A stretch of 64,000 nucleotides of DNA from Gnetum montanum (lineage: Eukaryota > Streptophyta > Gnetopsida > Gnetales > Gnetaceae), in contig MNCI01013916.1 in NCBI GenBank assembly GCA_015680685.1, forward strand, positions 9,459 to 73,458, in the 5' to 3' direction. Shown here one piece after another: positions 18,842 to 29,592 of the stretch. Below the pieces are notes generated by a model, which saw only the letters and a list, made by a program, of their open reading frames with translations, did no database searches and was not told where the DNA came from. Made by a program: the position numbers and the translations under genes. The stretch's first letter is position 1. Each line of letters begins with the position of its first letter.

Positions 18842-21211
18842 ATGTCTCTTTCACAAGACAACAATAATGCAACATCTAGCGAGGCAATTCATTGGAGAAC
18901 CAATTAAATTTATGATGAAGAAGAAGTTTCGAGTACTCAATCTTATGTAGGAGTTTCATATGTTCATAGACACCTCAACGATATTCAAAGACTTTTGTCA
19001 TCCAACTCAAACACCTCTAGTGAAGATGGGACATCCCCTAGAACGAGGAGGCCCGTAAGGCCTAGGACCTTCTCAATGGTTAGCAAGAGTACATCAAGGG
19101 ATTATTGGGAGACTAACAAAAGTCATGAAAAGTATTTCAGTTCTCTCTCTTCCTTTGCTCTTTCAACATCGGGGTGTGACATGAATGACTATTCCTTAAG
19201 GGATCGATGTAGAAATAAAAATCGAACCCATGGGCAAAATTAGGAACACCAACATGAACATAGATAACATCGTCCCAACTCACGAACTCAACCTACTTAG
19301 TGACAATGAACCCCTACTGGCCACTAAGAGCCTAATGCATATATAACAGAGGCCGTTCAGATATCCCGCAGGCATCGCAAGGAAAGTCGTCTCCCCAAGC
19401 TTGACTTAAACAACTTTCCTAAGTTCTCAAGAGGCTATGATTTAGATCTGCAACATCATTTACAAGTCTTCTATGATGCCTATGCATGGAACAATATTGA
19501 GAATGGGTGGCAAAGGCTTAAGCTATTCCCTATGACACTCATTGGCCAGGCAAAAGTATGGTACATGTTTTTAAAACTAAATTCAATTTTCCATTGACCT
19601 ACAATGGTAAAAATCTGCAACAAAAGATATCAAACTTGTGCAAGAGTGTCATCTTTGAGGAGACAAATTAAAGAGTGGAAACAAGGGCAACATGAACCCT
19701 TGGACATGGCCTTAGAAAGATATTACTCTTTGTTAAACAAATGCCCAGGCCATGGGTTCTCCGAGGAAAGGCTAATGTATCACATCATGGATGGGCTTCA
19801 TAATGAAACAAGGGAGACCCTAGGGATGTATGCCCCAAGTCAACTATATGAACTACAAACCCACCAATTCTAAGAGCTTATTAAGCGGGTAGCAAAAGAG
19901 GAAGGAGAAATAGCCAAATGGGAGAATGTTGAAAAGTATCAATAGGACCAAACTCTTGAAATAACAAAGGTCTATAATCATGAAGAGGAGGAACCCACTC
20001 ACTTCAAGGAGATGAAACCTCCTCCATCTTTTCCAATACTAAAATCACTAGATGAAATTGAGGCAAAGATCAAAAAGATGATAGAGTGGGTGCATGAAAA
20101 ATGTGGAGAATATGTGGACATTATTAGAGGGAGACCCACATAAGATAACTTTGATGACCAAAACAAATAGAGGATATCAAACCTAGAAACAGGACAAAAC
20201 ACCATTCGACAATTGGAAAGAAGGATTAAAGAAAATGAGGATAGGGGCTCAACTGCAAATCATAAGTATTAATGTGATTTTTATTTGTACGATCATCCTA
20301 AAGGCCAATGCCCAATCTTGTCACATCTACATGAGCATTGGGGAATAATGCTACATCCAGATTTTGTAAAGAAGTACTGTGCTCAACCATGGTGGCAAAA
20401 CCCTCAGTCATGGGGGAGGCCATCGCCAAACTAGCCACACCCTTCGTATCACCCAAAACCAAGTGCTTATTATGTTCAACACCCTATTTCTCTAAATGGA
20501 TCAACATCCTCTACTTCACCTTGTCATTATCACTCTCCTGAGTATCATTAGCCCATGTCCTCTCCTACAGGATCACCACCTTATGTTCCTTATACTCCTC
20601 CTTAGTCTCAATATTCTCATCCTTCACCTCCTTCTACATCACCACCAGTTGTACTAGAACATTTTGCACCACAGCACCAACTAATGAACATTACTTGTGC
20701 TATTATTATCAATAACAATGGGAGTCCTCCACAATGTTCGAAGCATCCTTTCTTTAGGCATGGCTGTAGAAAGAGACAGCACGGTTTTGAAACCACTGCA
20801 TCTTCCAACTCAGCACAAGCCCAACATTATGATGCATCTTCCTTTTCAAACTCAATGCCTCCTATTACCTTATCTAGGCCACCGATCAATACTTCAACAA
20901 TCAAGTAGTCCAATGAATATAACAACATGGGGAGACATATCGATCCTTGCATACAGTCTTATGATCACAGGTGCCATAGTGGGTTAGCTTCCTATCACAT
21001 GATCACATCTTATAATCTAGCCTACTATGCCTACTTTAATCAAGTGTGTGAGCTTCAATTTAGGTACGTTCCTGCCACTACACCAAAAGACACCCAGTGG
21101 TTTGGATATGATCAAACCCCAATATTTCCAATATGCATTGATCCTAACTTTTCATTTATTAATTCTTGCCATGATCAAAGGTTTAGTCATGGGGGATACC
21201 CCCCATTCTAA
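18842..21211 (+). pseudogene. Gag remnant of E2
   Basis: The start ATG at 18842 is placed as in E3 and E4. The frame is broken by several stops and shifts. The capsid-like core lies at about 19400-19915, with LQHHLQVFYDA, WQRLKLFP, QIKEWKQG and CPGHGF. The zinc-knuckle-like region, YDHPKGQCPILSHL, at about 20290-20335 has lost its first Cys pair in part. The Pro-rich linker follows, and the remnant ends SHGGYPPF like the E1 frame end. Protease is absent. Confidence 0.82.
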
Positions 21212-22638
21212 TAAGCAGAATTAGTAAATATTTTTTCTTTTCTTTGGTTTTACAATTTTTTGTTTTTCTAATTTCTCGTTTTTCAATTTGTCATTTTATA
21301 TTTTTGTGGGTAATCTCATCTGTGAATAAAATACTCATGTAACCAATTGGTTGAGGCATTGTTCTATGGCATCAAGTCACAAATGACTAATTATTTGGAT
21401 AGTGAGCCCACAACATTCACCCACTCATTCTATTAATAAGAGATTTTTACTCTGGGTACAATGATATTCTTGTTACCATCAAAACTTAAAGTAACTTTGT
21501 ACTCATTATGCCTAGAGTAAAGAGTGATGGACTAAGAGGGAATTGCAAGGGTGTGACATCAAAGGGACTTGTGGATTCTCTTTGGTGACATTTGTATGTG
21601 CTATCATGCAGCTTGGTTGTACTAAGATCCTTGTAGATCTAACGAATAATGGGAGTAAGAGTTGTAATAAAGGCACTCAATAAAGGAATTCAATGTTGTT
21701 TTGGAAGGTCCCACTGGAAAGACATGCACCCATGCTTGAAGGTTGATGGCTTTTCTGGATCACCTTTGGGAAAGACAAAGTGCAAAAAGCAACCAGAAGA
21801 AGAAAAAAAAAGGAGAAAAAGCAAGAAGAAAAGTAAGAAATGAAGTAGAAAAGAAAAGCCTAAGAAAAACATGTCACAAACAAATCTGAATCACTCCTCC
21901 CTTACGCAAAATGACAAGTGATCATATGCCATGCTGTCATGATGCTGTTATGGTTGTCTACCATTGGGATGAATAAATGCAATGTCATTGATCAAAGGTA
22001 TGGACTTGGCTTTGACCTTGGAGCAAAAGGCTAATGGTACTTTAATCACACATAACACTTAGGATTCATTATGCCCAGGGTAAGTTAGCTCACGTCCTGA
22101 TCTTTGCAATCCTTTCTGCACTTTGTCTTATCTCATGGTCCAAGTACTTCTAACTTGTGTCTTATGTGGCATAGAATTCATACCTCATAGTGGTGGTACT
22201 TAACATGTGTGTATTTTGTTGCAAATGTGCAGGTTGCATTTAACCCTTCTAGTGCCTACGGACATTTTAAGGTGTGGTTACGTAAGGGCATGATAGGTTG
22301 GAACCTTCTTTGGGGAGGACCCACTTGTGTAACTTTTGTACTTTGTACTTGTTACACACCACCACATCATTTTATGCCCTCTAATTTTTCCATTGTCAAA
22401 TTTATTCTTTCCTTTGTCATCATTTTAATCGACTATTCCTTAGAACCATTACATGTCCTTTTTCCTCATCCTTTTCAAAGAACTTCATTGTATGACTTCA
22501 CTTCATTACACTTTTGGTGCCTCAATTCCCACTTGACATTATCCAAGACCTTTTGAATCTACCTCAAATCCTTCATTTTTGGTCGTAAAAACTCAAAAAA
22601 TCATCAATTCTACTAAGTACCATATCTTGGTTGGGACG
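21212..22638 (+). other. Noncoding tail of E2
   Basis: Matches parts of the E1/E4 tail: T-rich stretch near 21240-21300, GGAAAGACATGCACCCATGC near 21716, A-rich tract near 21790-21870, a GCCTACGGAC block near 22253 and GGGGAGGACCCACT near 22312. No coding signal. Confidence 0.65.
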
Positions 22639-22726
22639 CAATATCGAGTACCCAGTATCAGGTCTAAAGCGATATCGAGTACACACTATCGCATACGTGA
22701 TATCGTGTGTATAAAAACTATATATA
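22639..22726 (+). promoter_or_regulatory. Internal promoter-like cluster before the accessory ORF
   Basis: ATATCGAGTAC near 22641 and 22672 and GATATCG near 22699 are followed by a TATA-like run, TATAAAAACTATATATA (22710-22726). The order and motifs copy the U3 promoter of the LTR, but this lies inside the element, about 275 bases before the accessory ORF. It may be a promoter for that ORF or an old LTR fragment. Confidence 0.45.
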
Positions 22727-23000
22727 TGGGACCCCTACACATTATAGAAGTCACTTTCAATAGTTAATGGGGGGGAGTTGTTCAAATTTTCTTTCACAAT
22801 TTTTAGCGATTTGCAACTCTAAATTCAACCATCAATATTTTGCTCTTTGACACTTCAATTTCTTTTTCAATTCAACCCACTTAAACTCAAAGTGTTTAAC
22901 TTAGTCATAGGGAAGGGGTACAGTAGAATTTGTGCATAATTTTTTCAAAATTTGCTATCGCCCAAACGATACCATAGGGATAAGTACTATTAAAAATTCA

Positions 23001-25231
23001 TGCCAAACCTAAATAGAGCTAGTGAAGACTCAATTGAAGGCGTCTTCACTATGGCCCATCCTCTTAGAGAGTGGTGATTGGTATTTGGGTGAAATGTATC
23101 AATTCTAGCATGCCAAGGAGGAAGGCACCGTGGCTAATGTAGGTGGTGTCTTCATTGATTTTTCTACAAAGGCCATTGTAGAGGTCCTAAATCTTCCGAA
23201 TGAGGTACCAAAAGTTGCTCATCCATCCACTCACTCAAATGCATATGTGAGGAAATTATGGTTGAAACAGGTCTACGACAAGGAGAATAAAGTTTACAAA
23301 GAATTGACCCTAGAGGAGAGCATATACTTTAAGATAGGCACTTATCACCTTTTCCCCACCAAAGGTTTAAATACACTATCTACTTATGTGGCATGGGGTA
23401 GTACGATTTTGATGAGAAAATTTAATGCAAATCTACCCCATCTATATTTGACGGAGATATTAAGGTGATTTGAGGAAAGGAAGACATGGAAGCTTGCTTT
23501 GCCTTTCCCTTGTCTTATTAGGAAGATGTGTAGATGTGCCGGGATTTTAGGCTACATAAATTATGTTCCTAGAAAATCCCAAAATGCTTCATATGCTAAA
23601 CTACTTAAACCATCGACGCCTAGGAAAGATGCTGGCAAGTAGTTAGAACGAGAGGAAGAGTAAATAGTTAGACCTACTATGCCTCAAATGGTAGGACCCA
23701 ACCAACAACAGGAAGTGGGGCCTAGCACACAACCCATAATCTAACAAGTCTAGTAATCACCACTGTCGCAACAAGACTATTAACTATTTATTAGTCATCT
23801 TTAAACAATCGCCGAGACAGTCAGTTGGAGAAGCTGTGATGCCAAAAACTTATTCTAGGTCATTGATGATGTTGTACAGCCCACTATTTCAATTGACCCT
23901 GCAAGTGGACATATTTCATTAATTTTAGGGGGAGAGTCCCAGTGGTCTCAGCAGATATTTGAGAATGCTGCATCTTTTCAGGTTAGGTTGGAAACTAGTG
24001 AAGGAGCCATGGGGATGGTCATGCAGCACCAAGATGTGGTAGGCATAGCAGAGGTGGTTGCAAATCACATCAAAGAATCATTTAATGTTTTTTTTTGTGC
24101 CACTAGTAGATTTCACAGGAGCACGTAATGCTCAAGCTTTAGCCAGTTCCTCAATGACTCTTGCGGAACATGAGGATGCTCTGGATCACTTGTTGCAAAT
24201 ATGACAAGTTATGACGTCCTTGTTTGACATCTCCTAAGATGTCACCGTAGCACAATTAGACCTCATTTCCACTAAAGGAAAATTGGTCATGGCTGAAGTT
24301 AGGGCCAAGCATGTGGAAGAAGAGTTACAAAGATTGCAAGAGAAGCTCATCGTCCTACAAGTTGAATGATGGGATCCTTCCCAATTTATTGTAGCTGACC
24401 AATTAGACATTTTTAGAACTGAGCAACTAAATAAATTGCTGGGAGAAAATAAAAGGATGGCAAGGGAAAAGGAACAGGTTGATTGGGAAGCTTTAAAGGC
24501 ATAGGCTCAAACATATGCACATACTAAAGCTCTCAAGGCCTTACAAGAGGAAAATAAATTACTTGCTGCTGAAAATATTCAGTTGACCATAGTTCAGAAA
24601 CAAAAGAATGTTCTTCAAAAACGTTTCCAACAAATGCGAGAACAACTAGTTCAGGTCAACCAAGACATGAATCACTTGGCCAGGGAGAATAGAACCCTCT
24701 CCATGGAGGAGTTCTACGCCATCAAACAAAAAAATTCTACAGAGATAAGTGCGTGGAAAAATGAGGCCAAAAAGCATGAGAAGTTAAAAGAACACTTTCA
24801 TAACCAGGTGGGAATGTATAAGGAAATCATCAAAAAAAAAGATTCATTTAGCTCAAGCCACATTAATTCTTTCAGTGCTCAACACACTAATTGGTGAGCC
24901 ATACTAGATACCAATGTCAGAAAGGCGTAGTAGCAGAAGTAGCAGCTTACAAATTATCAAAAAATCAAGGACAAAGCCAGAGCCTATGAGGAGGAACAAT
25001 GACTGTTTGCAGCATGGTATGTCAAGGCCAATCAAATGTTCCTACAACTACCATGTTCATGGGAAGTGCCAACTCCATTAAACATTCAAACATTAGCATG
25101 GATGGTACATGATCCTTGGACAGAGTAGGGAAAACTTCAGGCGCTTCTTCAAAGGTATCCATTTCAGAAGCCTGGAGCATAGGATAAAGGAAAGAAGCCC
25201 ATGGAGGAGCCACCACTATTGAGAACTACAT
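23001..25231 (+). pseudogene. Accessory ORF remnant of E2: transposon-protein-like domain plus coiled coil
   Basis: The start at 23001 is tentative. Several stops and at least one frameshift break it. The N-terminal half has WY.GEMYQF, GVFIDFSTKAIVEVLNLP, YFKIGTYHL (23328-23354) and FPCLIRKMC (about 23502-23530). This order resembles the 'putative plant transposon protein' family (Pfam Transposase_32) often attached to plant Gypsy elements. The second half (about 24250-24890) is a charged heptad-rich coiled coil with EENKLLAAEN and ARENRTLSMEE. The tail has a PW..P...NIQTLAW pattern shared with E5. The matching ORFs of E6 (39531-42027) and E5 (50295-62942, minus) show it is a family gene. Its function is unknown; it is not a transposase in any demonstrated sense. 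Confidence 0.65.
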
Positions 25232-25401
25232 GAGTTCTACAAATTTTGTATTTTGTGTTTGTGTCCAGATTTTGTTTTATTTAGTCCCACATTATGGCAT
25301 GAAATAGTCCATAGTCATTAAATAATCCCATACCTATCCACTATTTGTAATCAAACGAACTTGTTCCTTATTTTGTTTAACTCGAGGATGAGTTTTTATT
25401 C

Positions 25402-25414
25402 AGTCATGGGGGTA
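25402..25414 (+). promoter_or_regulatory. Polypurine tract of E2
   Basis: AGTCATGGGGGTA immediately before the 3' LTR, identical to E1. Confidence 0.8.
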
Positions 25415-26274
25415 TGATGAATTATGATTTGCTAGACCTTGATATCAGGTACACAAAATTGGGTATGCAATATCATAGCTTGGATATGATATCGTATACA
25501 AAATATCATGATTCCTATGTTAGCCTATAAATATAGCACTCAGGTGCATAGCGAGATAATAGGTAGTCCATTAGAGTTAGTCTTTTTTATTAGTCTTTAG
25601 TTAGTTTTTAGTTCTTTCCAAGTGCATGTCCACAGTGTGATGCTTGTAATTGTATGAAATCCTTGTTTGAGTGTGACGTACTTGGATATGCACATGATCA
25701 ACAATAAAGATCAAGATTACTCCATCATTGTAATATTCACTTAGCTTTTAATTTGTTTTACTTACTTATTATTTATTGTTGTTTCCTTAGTTAACATTTC
25801 TTTTATTGCCATTTACTATTCCTCCTATTAACGTGGAATAAGTGCGCCTTAATCACAAACATTTAAGTGTAACTACCTGGTAATCCAATAGCATATTGAG
25901 TAGTGCTTTGTGTGATGTGTGCTTAGTAATCCTAGAAGTAGTACATGAAGTCTAAGATGCATATGGATGATTAAGGATGGATGCTCATCGCACTTAGGCT
26001 ATCTTAGATCCTATTTCCTATTTCCCATTAGCTTAATTAAGTTATCTCTTATTGTCCATAGGAGTAGCATAGTAGTAGGGAACACATCATACACCTCACT
26101 TTGGATTAAACCATACATGACAAAGAAAATACTAGTTTAAGTGGAAAGACAACGAACTGCGATCAACATATAATTGTCTAGGTGCTACAACTAGTCCATC
26201 TGTAGAGTTCAATCAGATCACACGTACATGCTCATATTCGTATGATTGATCTAGGGGTACCTCACCACTCATCA
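25415..26274 (+). repeat. 3' LTR of E2
   Basis: 860 bases, TGATG to CTCATCA, followed by the target duplication CTTCT. It is diverged from the 5' LTR throughout, so the insertion is not recent. Confidence 0.88.
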
Positions 26275-26279
26275 CTTCT

Positions 26280-26689
26280 CTATACCTATTTCATGGATGC
26301 TTATTACTTTGACTATTTTTCAGAGAGGATATTTGATTACATTATCTATATCTATATCAGGAAAAAAGATAAGATCCTAGGATTTTTATTCTTATAGAAG
26401 GATTGATGAATCGTCATGAAAGTCCCTGAAATAGCTTCCAAAAGTATCCTTGAATCCGATAGTGTCTCCCATTTCAAAATTATATAGTATTCATAACTTC
26501 GCAAATATCAACTCAAAGTCATCATTATCATCTTAGCCTTGTCCCAATAAATGGAGTTAGCTACATGAGTTCTTTTTTGCCATTTTCCTCTGTGCAGAGC
26601 TAGAGCTTTATATATTTGTAATTTCTTCAAATCATCTTTGATCATTTTTCTCATGTCTTCTTTGGTCTTCTATTGGGTGGCTTTCCTAG
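26280..26689. other. Unrecognised AT-rich segment
   Basis: No domain recognised with confidence on either strand. It lies between E2 and the E6 integrase remnant and may be an older mobile-element scrap. Confidence 0.4.
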
Positions 26690-28170
26690 AATAGTGATAA
26701 ATAGAAAAGGAATAAAAAATATGGTAGCTAATCAGTTGTCTCATTTTTTAATGGAATATTAAGGTAAATGAAAAGCTACTTTTCAATCAATTTTTGGATA
26801 AATTAGTCTTTGCAAAGAAAACAATGACAATACCTGATGCCACCAAATCATGGTACATAGAGTTTCTCTCATATTTAACCACACAAGTGGTCCCTAATAA
26901 ATGGGACATGAGGAAAAAGAAATAATTCATCTAGCAAGTCAAACATTATATAGAGATATAGGGTAACTTTTATAAAATTTACATAGATATCTTGGCATGA
27001 TTGTATAAATCTGATGATGATCAACCTAAGATTCTTTTGGATGCTCATGAAGAATCTTGTAGGGGCTATTATGTAGGGAGGAAAATCGTCAACAAAATCC
27101 TCATGGTAGAATACTTTTGGTCAATGATCTTTAAGGATTCACATCACTTCATTAATTTTTATGAATTATGTTAATAATATGGTTAAATAACTACTAGGCT
27201 TGAGGATCCATAAGAATGGATCCAACTATTGGAATCCTTTGATCTATGGAGAATTGATTTTATGAGTTCCATCATACCCATGTCCAATGAAAATTCATGG
27301 TAGATTGTTATATCAAATGGACAAAGGATGTAGCTATAATCGATTGCCAAGTAACAACAACAACTAGGATTTTCCAATAACATGTGTTAAATAAGTGTGG
27401 TATACCTAAAACACTTATTTTTTATAATGAAACTTAGTTAATAGGTGCTACTTTCAAGAAGCTAATGAGATGCCTAGGGGTAGAACATAAACTAACAATT
27501 CCCTACCAGCCCTAGGCCAATGGTCAAGTTGAAGTAACAAATAGGGAGATCATGTGGATCCTTACTAGAACCATTAGCAAATATAGAAAAGACTAGAGTA
27601 GGAAACTCAACAATGCCTTATGGACATATCACTCTACTTGGAAACTTCCTATAGGATATTCTCCTTTGAGTTAGTGTATGGTAAGCTATCAAAACTTTTC
27701 ATTCAAATAGAGTTATGTACACTCAACACTATGTATGAGCTTGACCTCATCATTGGCCTAACATAGAAAGAACAATTAATAAATGTTAACATGCTAGATG
27801 AAAATAGAAGAGTAGCCCTCATGATGAATGAAGTACATAATGCTTATACCAAATAATGAGATGATGCTAAGATAAGATGAATGAATTTTCAACTAGGGGA
27901 TAGGGTCCTCTACTAGTATACCATACTTGTACTTGAACATATGAAATTTTAAATACTATGAGAAGAGCCTTACATTATACACGCTACCTTCAAATCCAAT
28001 ACCATGTAAATTTACCATCTTGATTACCCAAGTAAAATGATACTCATTAATGAGCAATAATTAAAATCATTCAAGAATTTCAAAGTAGCCACACACTCTA
28101 ATGTCACCTATACTGATGCTCAAATCCATTCTATCTTTCATATCTTCACCTTCGAGCTTAGTCTTGGGGG
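26690..28170 (+). pseudogene. E6 integrase remnant (first half of a split Gypsy element)
   Basis: Many stops, but order and motifs match the RNase H end and integrase of E3/E4: NRKGIKNMVANQLSHF near 26710 (end of RNase H), a DAHE...GYY zinc-finger remnant near 27040, GATFKKLMRCLGVEHKL near 27440-27490, NGQVEVTNREI near 27520-27555, and LNNALWTYHSTWKLPIGYSP near 27610-27665. The end, near 28160-28170, has AGTCTTGGGGG, matching the pol-end motif of the other elements. Upstream reverse transcriptase is not present. Confidence 0.75.
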
Positions 28171-28661
28171 AGATACCAATTTGGTCTGTTAGCTTATGAT
28201 GAATGATTTAAACATTTTTCTTTTAAGAAGTTATTTTAACTTTTTTTCTTATTAATTTTTCTTTTTCTTTGAAGTTATTTTATATTTTTGTATTTTATGC
28301 TTTATGTATTGTGTTTTTGTTAATAAAGTTAGCACTTTTATGTAGAGACAACCTTTGTAGTTGGAATTATATCCTATGCTATCAAAATATTACGTAAATG
28401 ATTATATAACGTAGTGAGATCACATCATCCATCCCTTTAGTTTTTATAAATAAGATGCCTTCATCATGAAAATAATATAGTCATTTTCAAAAGAAAGCTA
28501 AAGTAAATTCATGATCTTTATGTCTCAAAGAAATGGAAAAGGATTAAAAAGAAATGGAAATGAGTGTAACATTAAGGGGATTTGGTGATTCCTGGGTCTT
28601 CCTACTCCATGTTATTATATCATTACTTATGTTTTAATTTTAATGAAATCATATTCTCTAC
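28171..28661 (+). other. E6 noncoding tail, first part
   Basis: T-rich then mixed sequence like the E3/E4 tail, including an AGGGGATTTGGTG stretch near 28577. It is cut by E3 at 28662, and the matching continuation resumes after 38168. Confidence 0.55.
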
Positions 28662-29456
28662 TAATGAGTCCCGATATCGGATACACAATATTGGAGATGC
28701 CGAAGCGATATTGGACATGCGATTTCAGAACCTATCTTGTTGCCTATAAATAAGAGACAGGGGCACTTGGTTTGGTATTAGTTTTTTAGTCTCTTAGCCA
28801 AACTCTTGCAGTTTTTCCCTTTTAGAGTTAGAATTGTTTCTGAGCCCCCACAGTAGGAGTCATAAAGGTGTACCTAAGCACACCTTGTGTCCAGAAATAA
28901 ACACAAACTTTGTGATAAACCTTGCAACATTTAGAATAGCTTAATTATTGCATTTAATGTCATTTACTATTATTTGATGCTCTCATTAGTTAATCAATGT
29001 TATTTCTATTGAACTATTAATTATCAACAAATTAGCACACTTAGCACGACCATTCCGAGCATATGTGGGAACACTTGATAACCCAGCAACGACTAGCGTT
29101 TAGTAATCCCATTAGTGTTACACTAGTTCAGGATGTGTCTGGAGAGTGGGAACGGATGCTAGTATTAGGACTAGTTAGAGAATAGTTAACTAGTTAAATC
29201 AAATTAGTTATTAAATTACCTAATTTCTCTCTTTTAAGCATCAAGAAAATAAAACATAAAATAATAAAAATCACATACCTCGAGTTTACTTAACCATACA
29301 ATTGAGCATTACAAGTAAGCTTAGGAAGATAATGATTGCATAACTCATCCTTGTTTTATGTAGGCGCATAAGCACTTAATCCTTGGAGTTCAACTGGATC
29401 GTGCATGAATGCTCATATTCGTATGGTTGGGCATAGGGGTACCTCGCTGCTCATCA
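28662..29456 (+). repeat. 5' LTR of E3
   Basis: 795 bases, beginning TAATGAGTC (terminal TG changed to TA) and ending CTCATCA. U3 has GATATCGG-type motifs, TATAAATA at 28745-28752 and AATAAA at 28896-28901. Confidence 0.85.
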
Positions 29457-29457
29457 T

Positions 29458-29475
29458 TGGTATCGTTGCTGGGGA
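29458..29475 (+). promoter_or_regulatory. Primer-binding site of E3, tRNA-Asp type
   Basis: TGGTATCGTTGCTGGGGA differs from TGGCGCCGTTGCCGGGGA only by C-to-T and G-to-A changes. It is the best-preserved site in the window. Confidence 0.78.
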
Positions 29476-29592
29476 TTTTGTTGCTTGTGCACTGATTAGA
29501 ACTTAGGAAATCCTTCCATCGTTGAAACGAACCCTTAGAGTTAACTATCCTACAATCACCAGAAAAGGGTATCACACACTAAATAATCAATC

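Larger units (their letters stand above)
17874..26274 (+). mobile_element. E2: Gypsy element with gag and accessory ORF, no protease or pol
   Basis: 8,401 bases. Two LTRs start TGATG and end CTCATCA, and the element is flanked by the 5-base duplication CTTCT (17869-17873 and 26275-26279), so the ends are exact. Inside, in order: primer-binding site, gag remnant, short noncoding tail, a promoter-like cluster, an accessory ORF remnant and a polypurine tract. There is no protease DSG, reverse transcriptase or integrase signature between the LTRs. Gag runs directly into a SHGG-type end like that of E1 and E4. E2 is therefore a non-autonomous derivative. The coding regions carry many stops. Confidence 0.88.
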
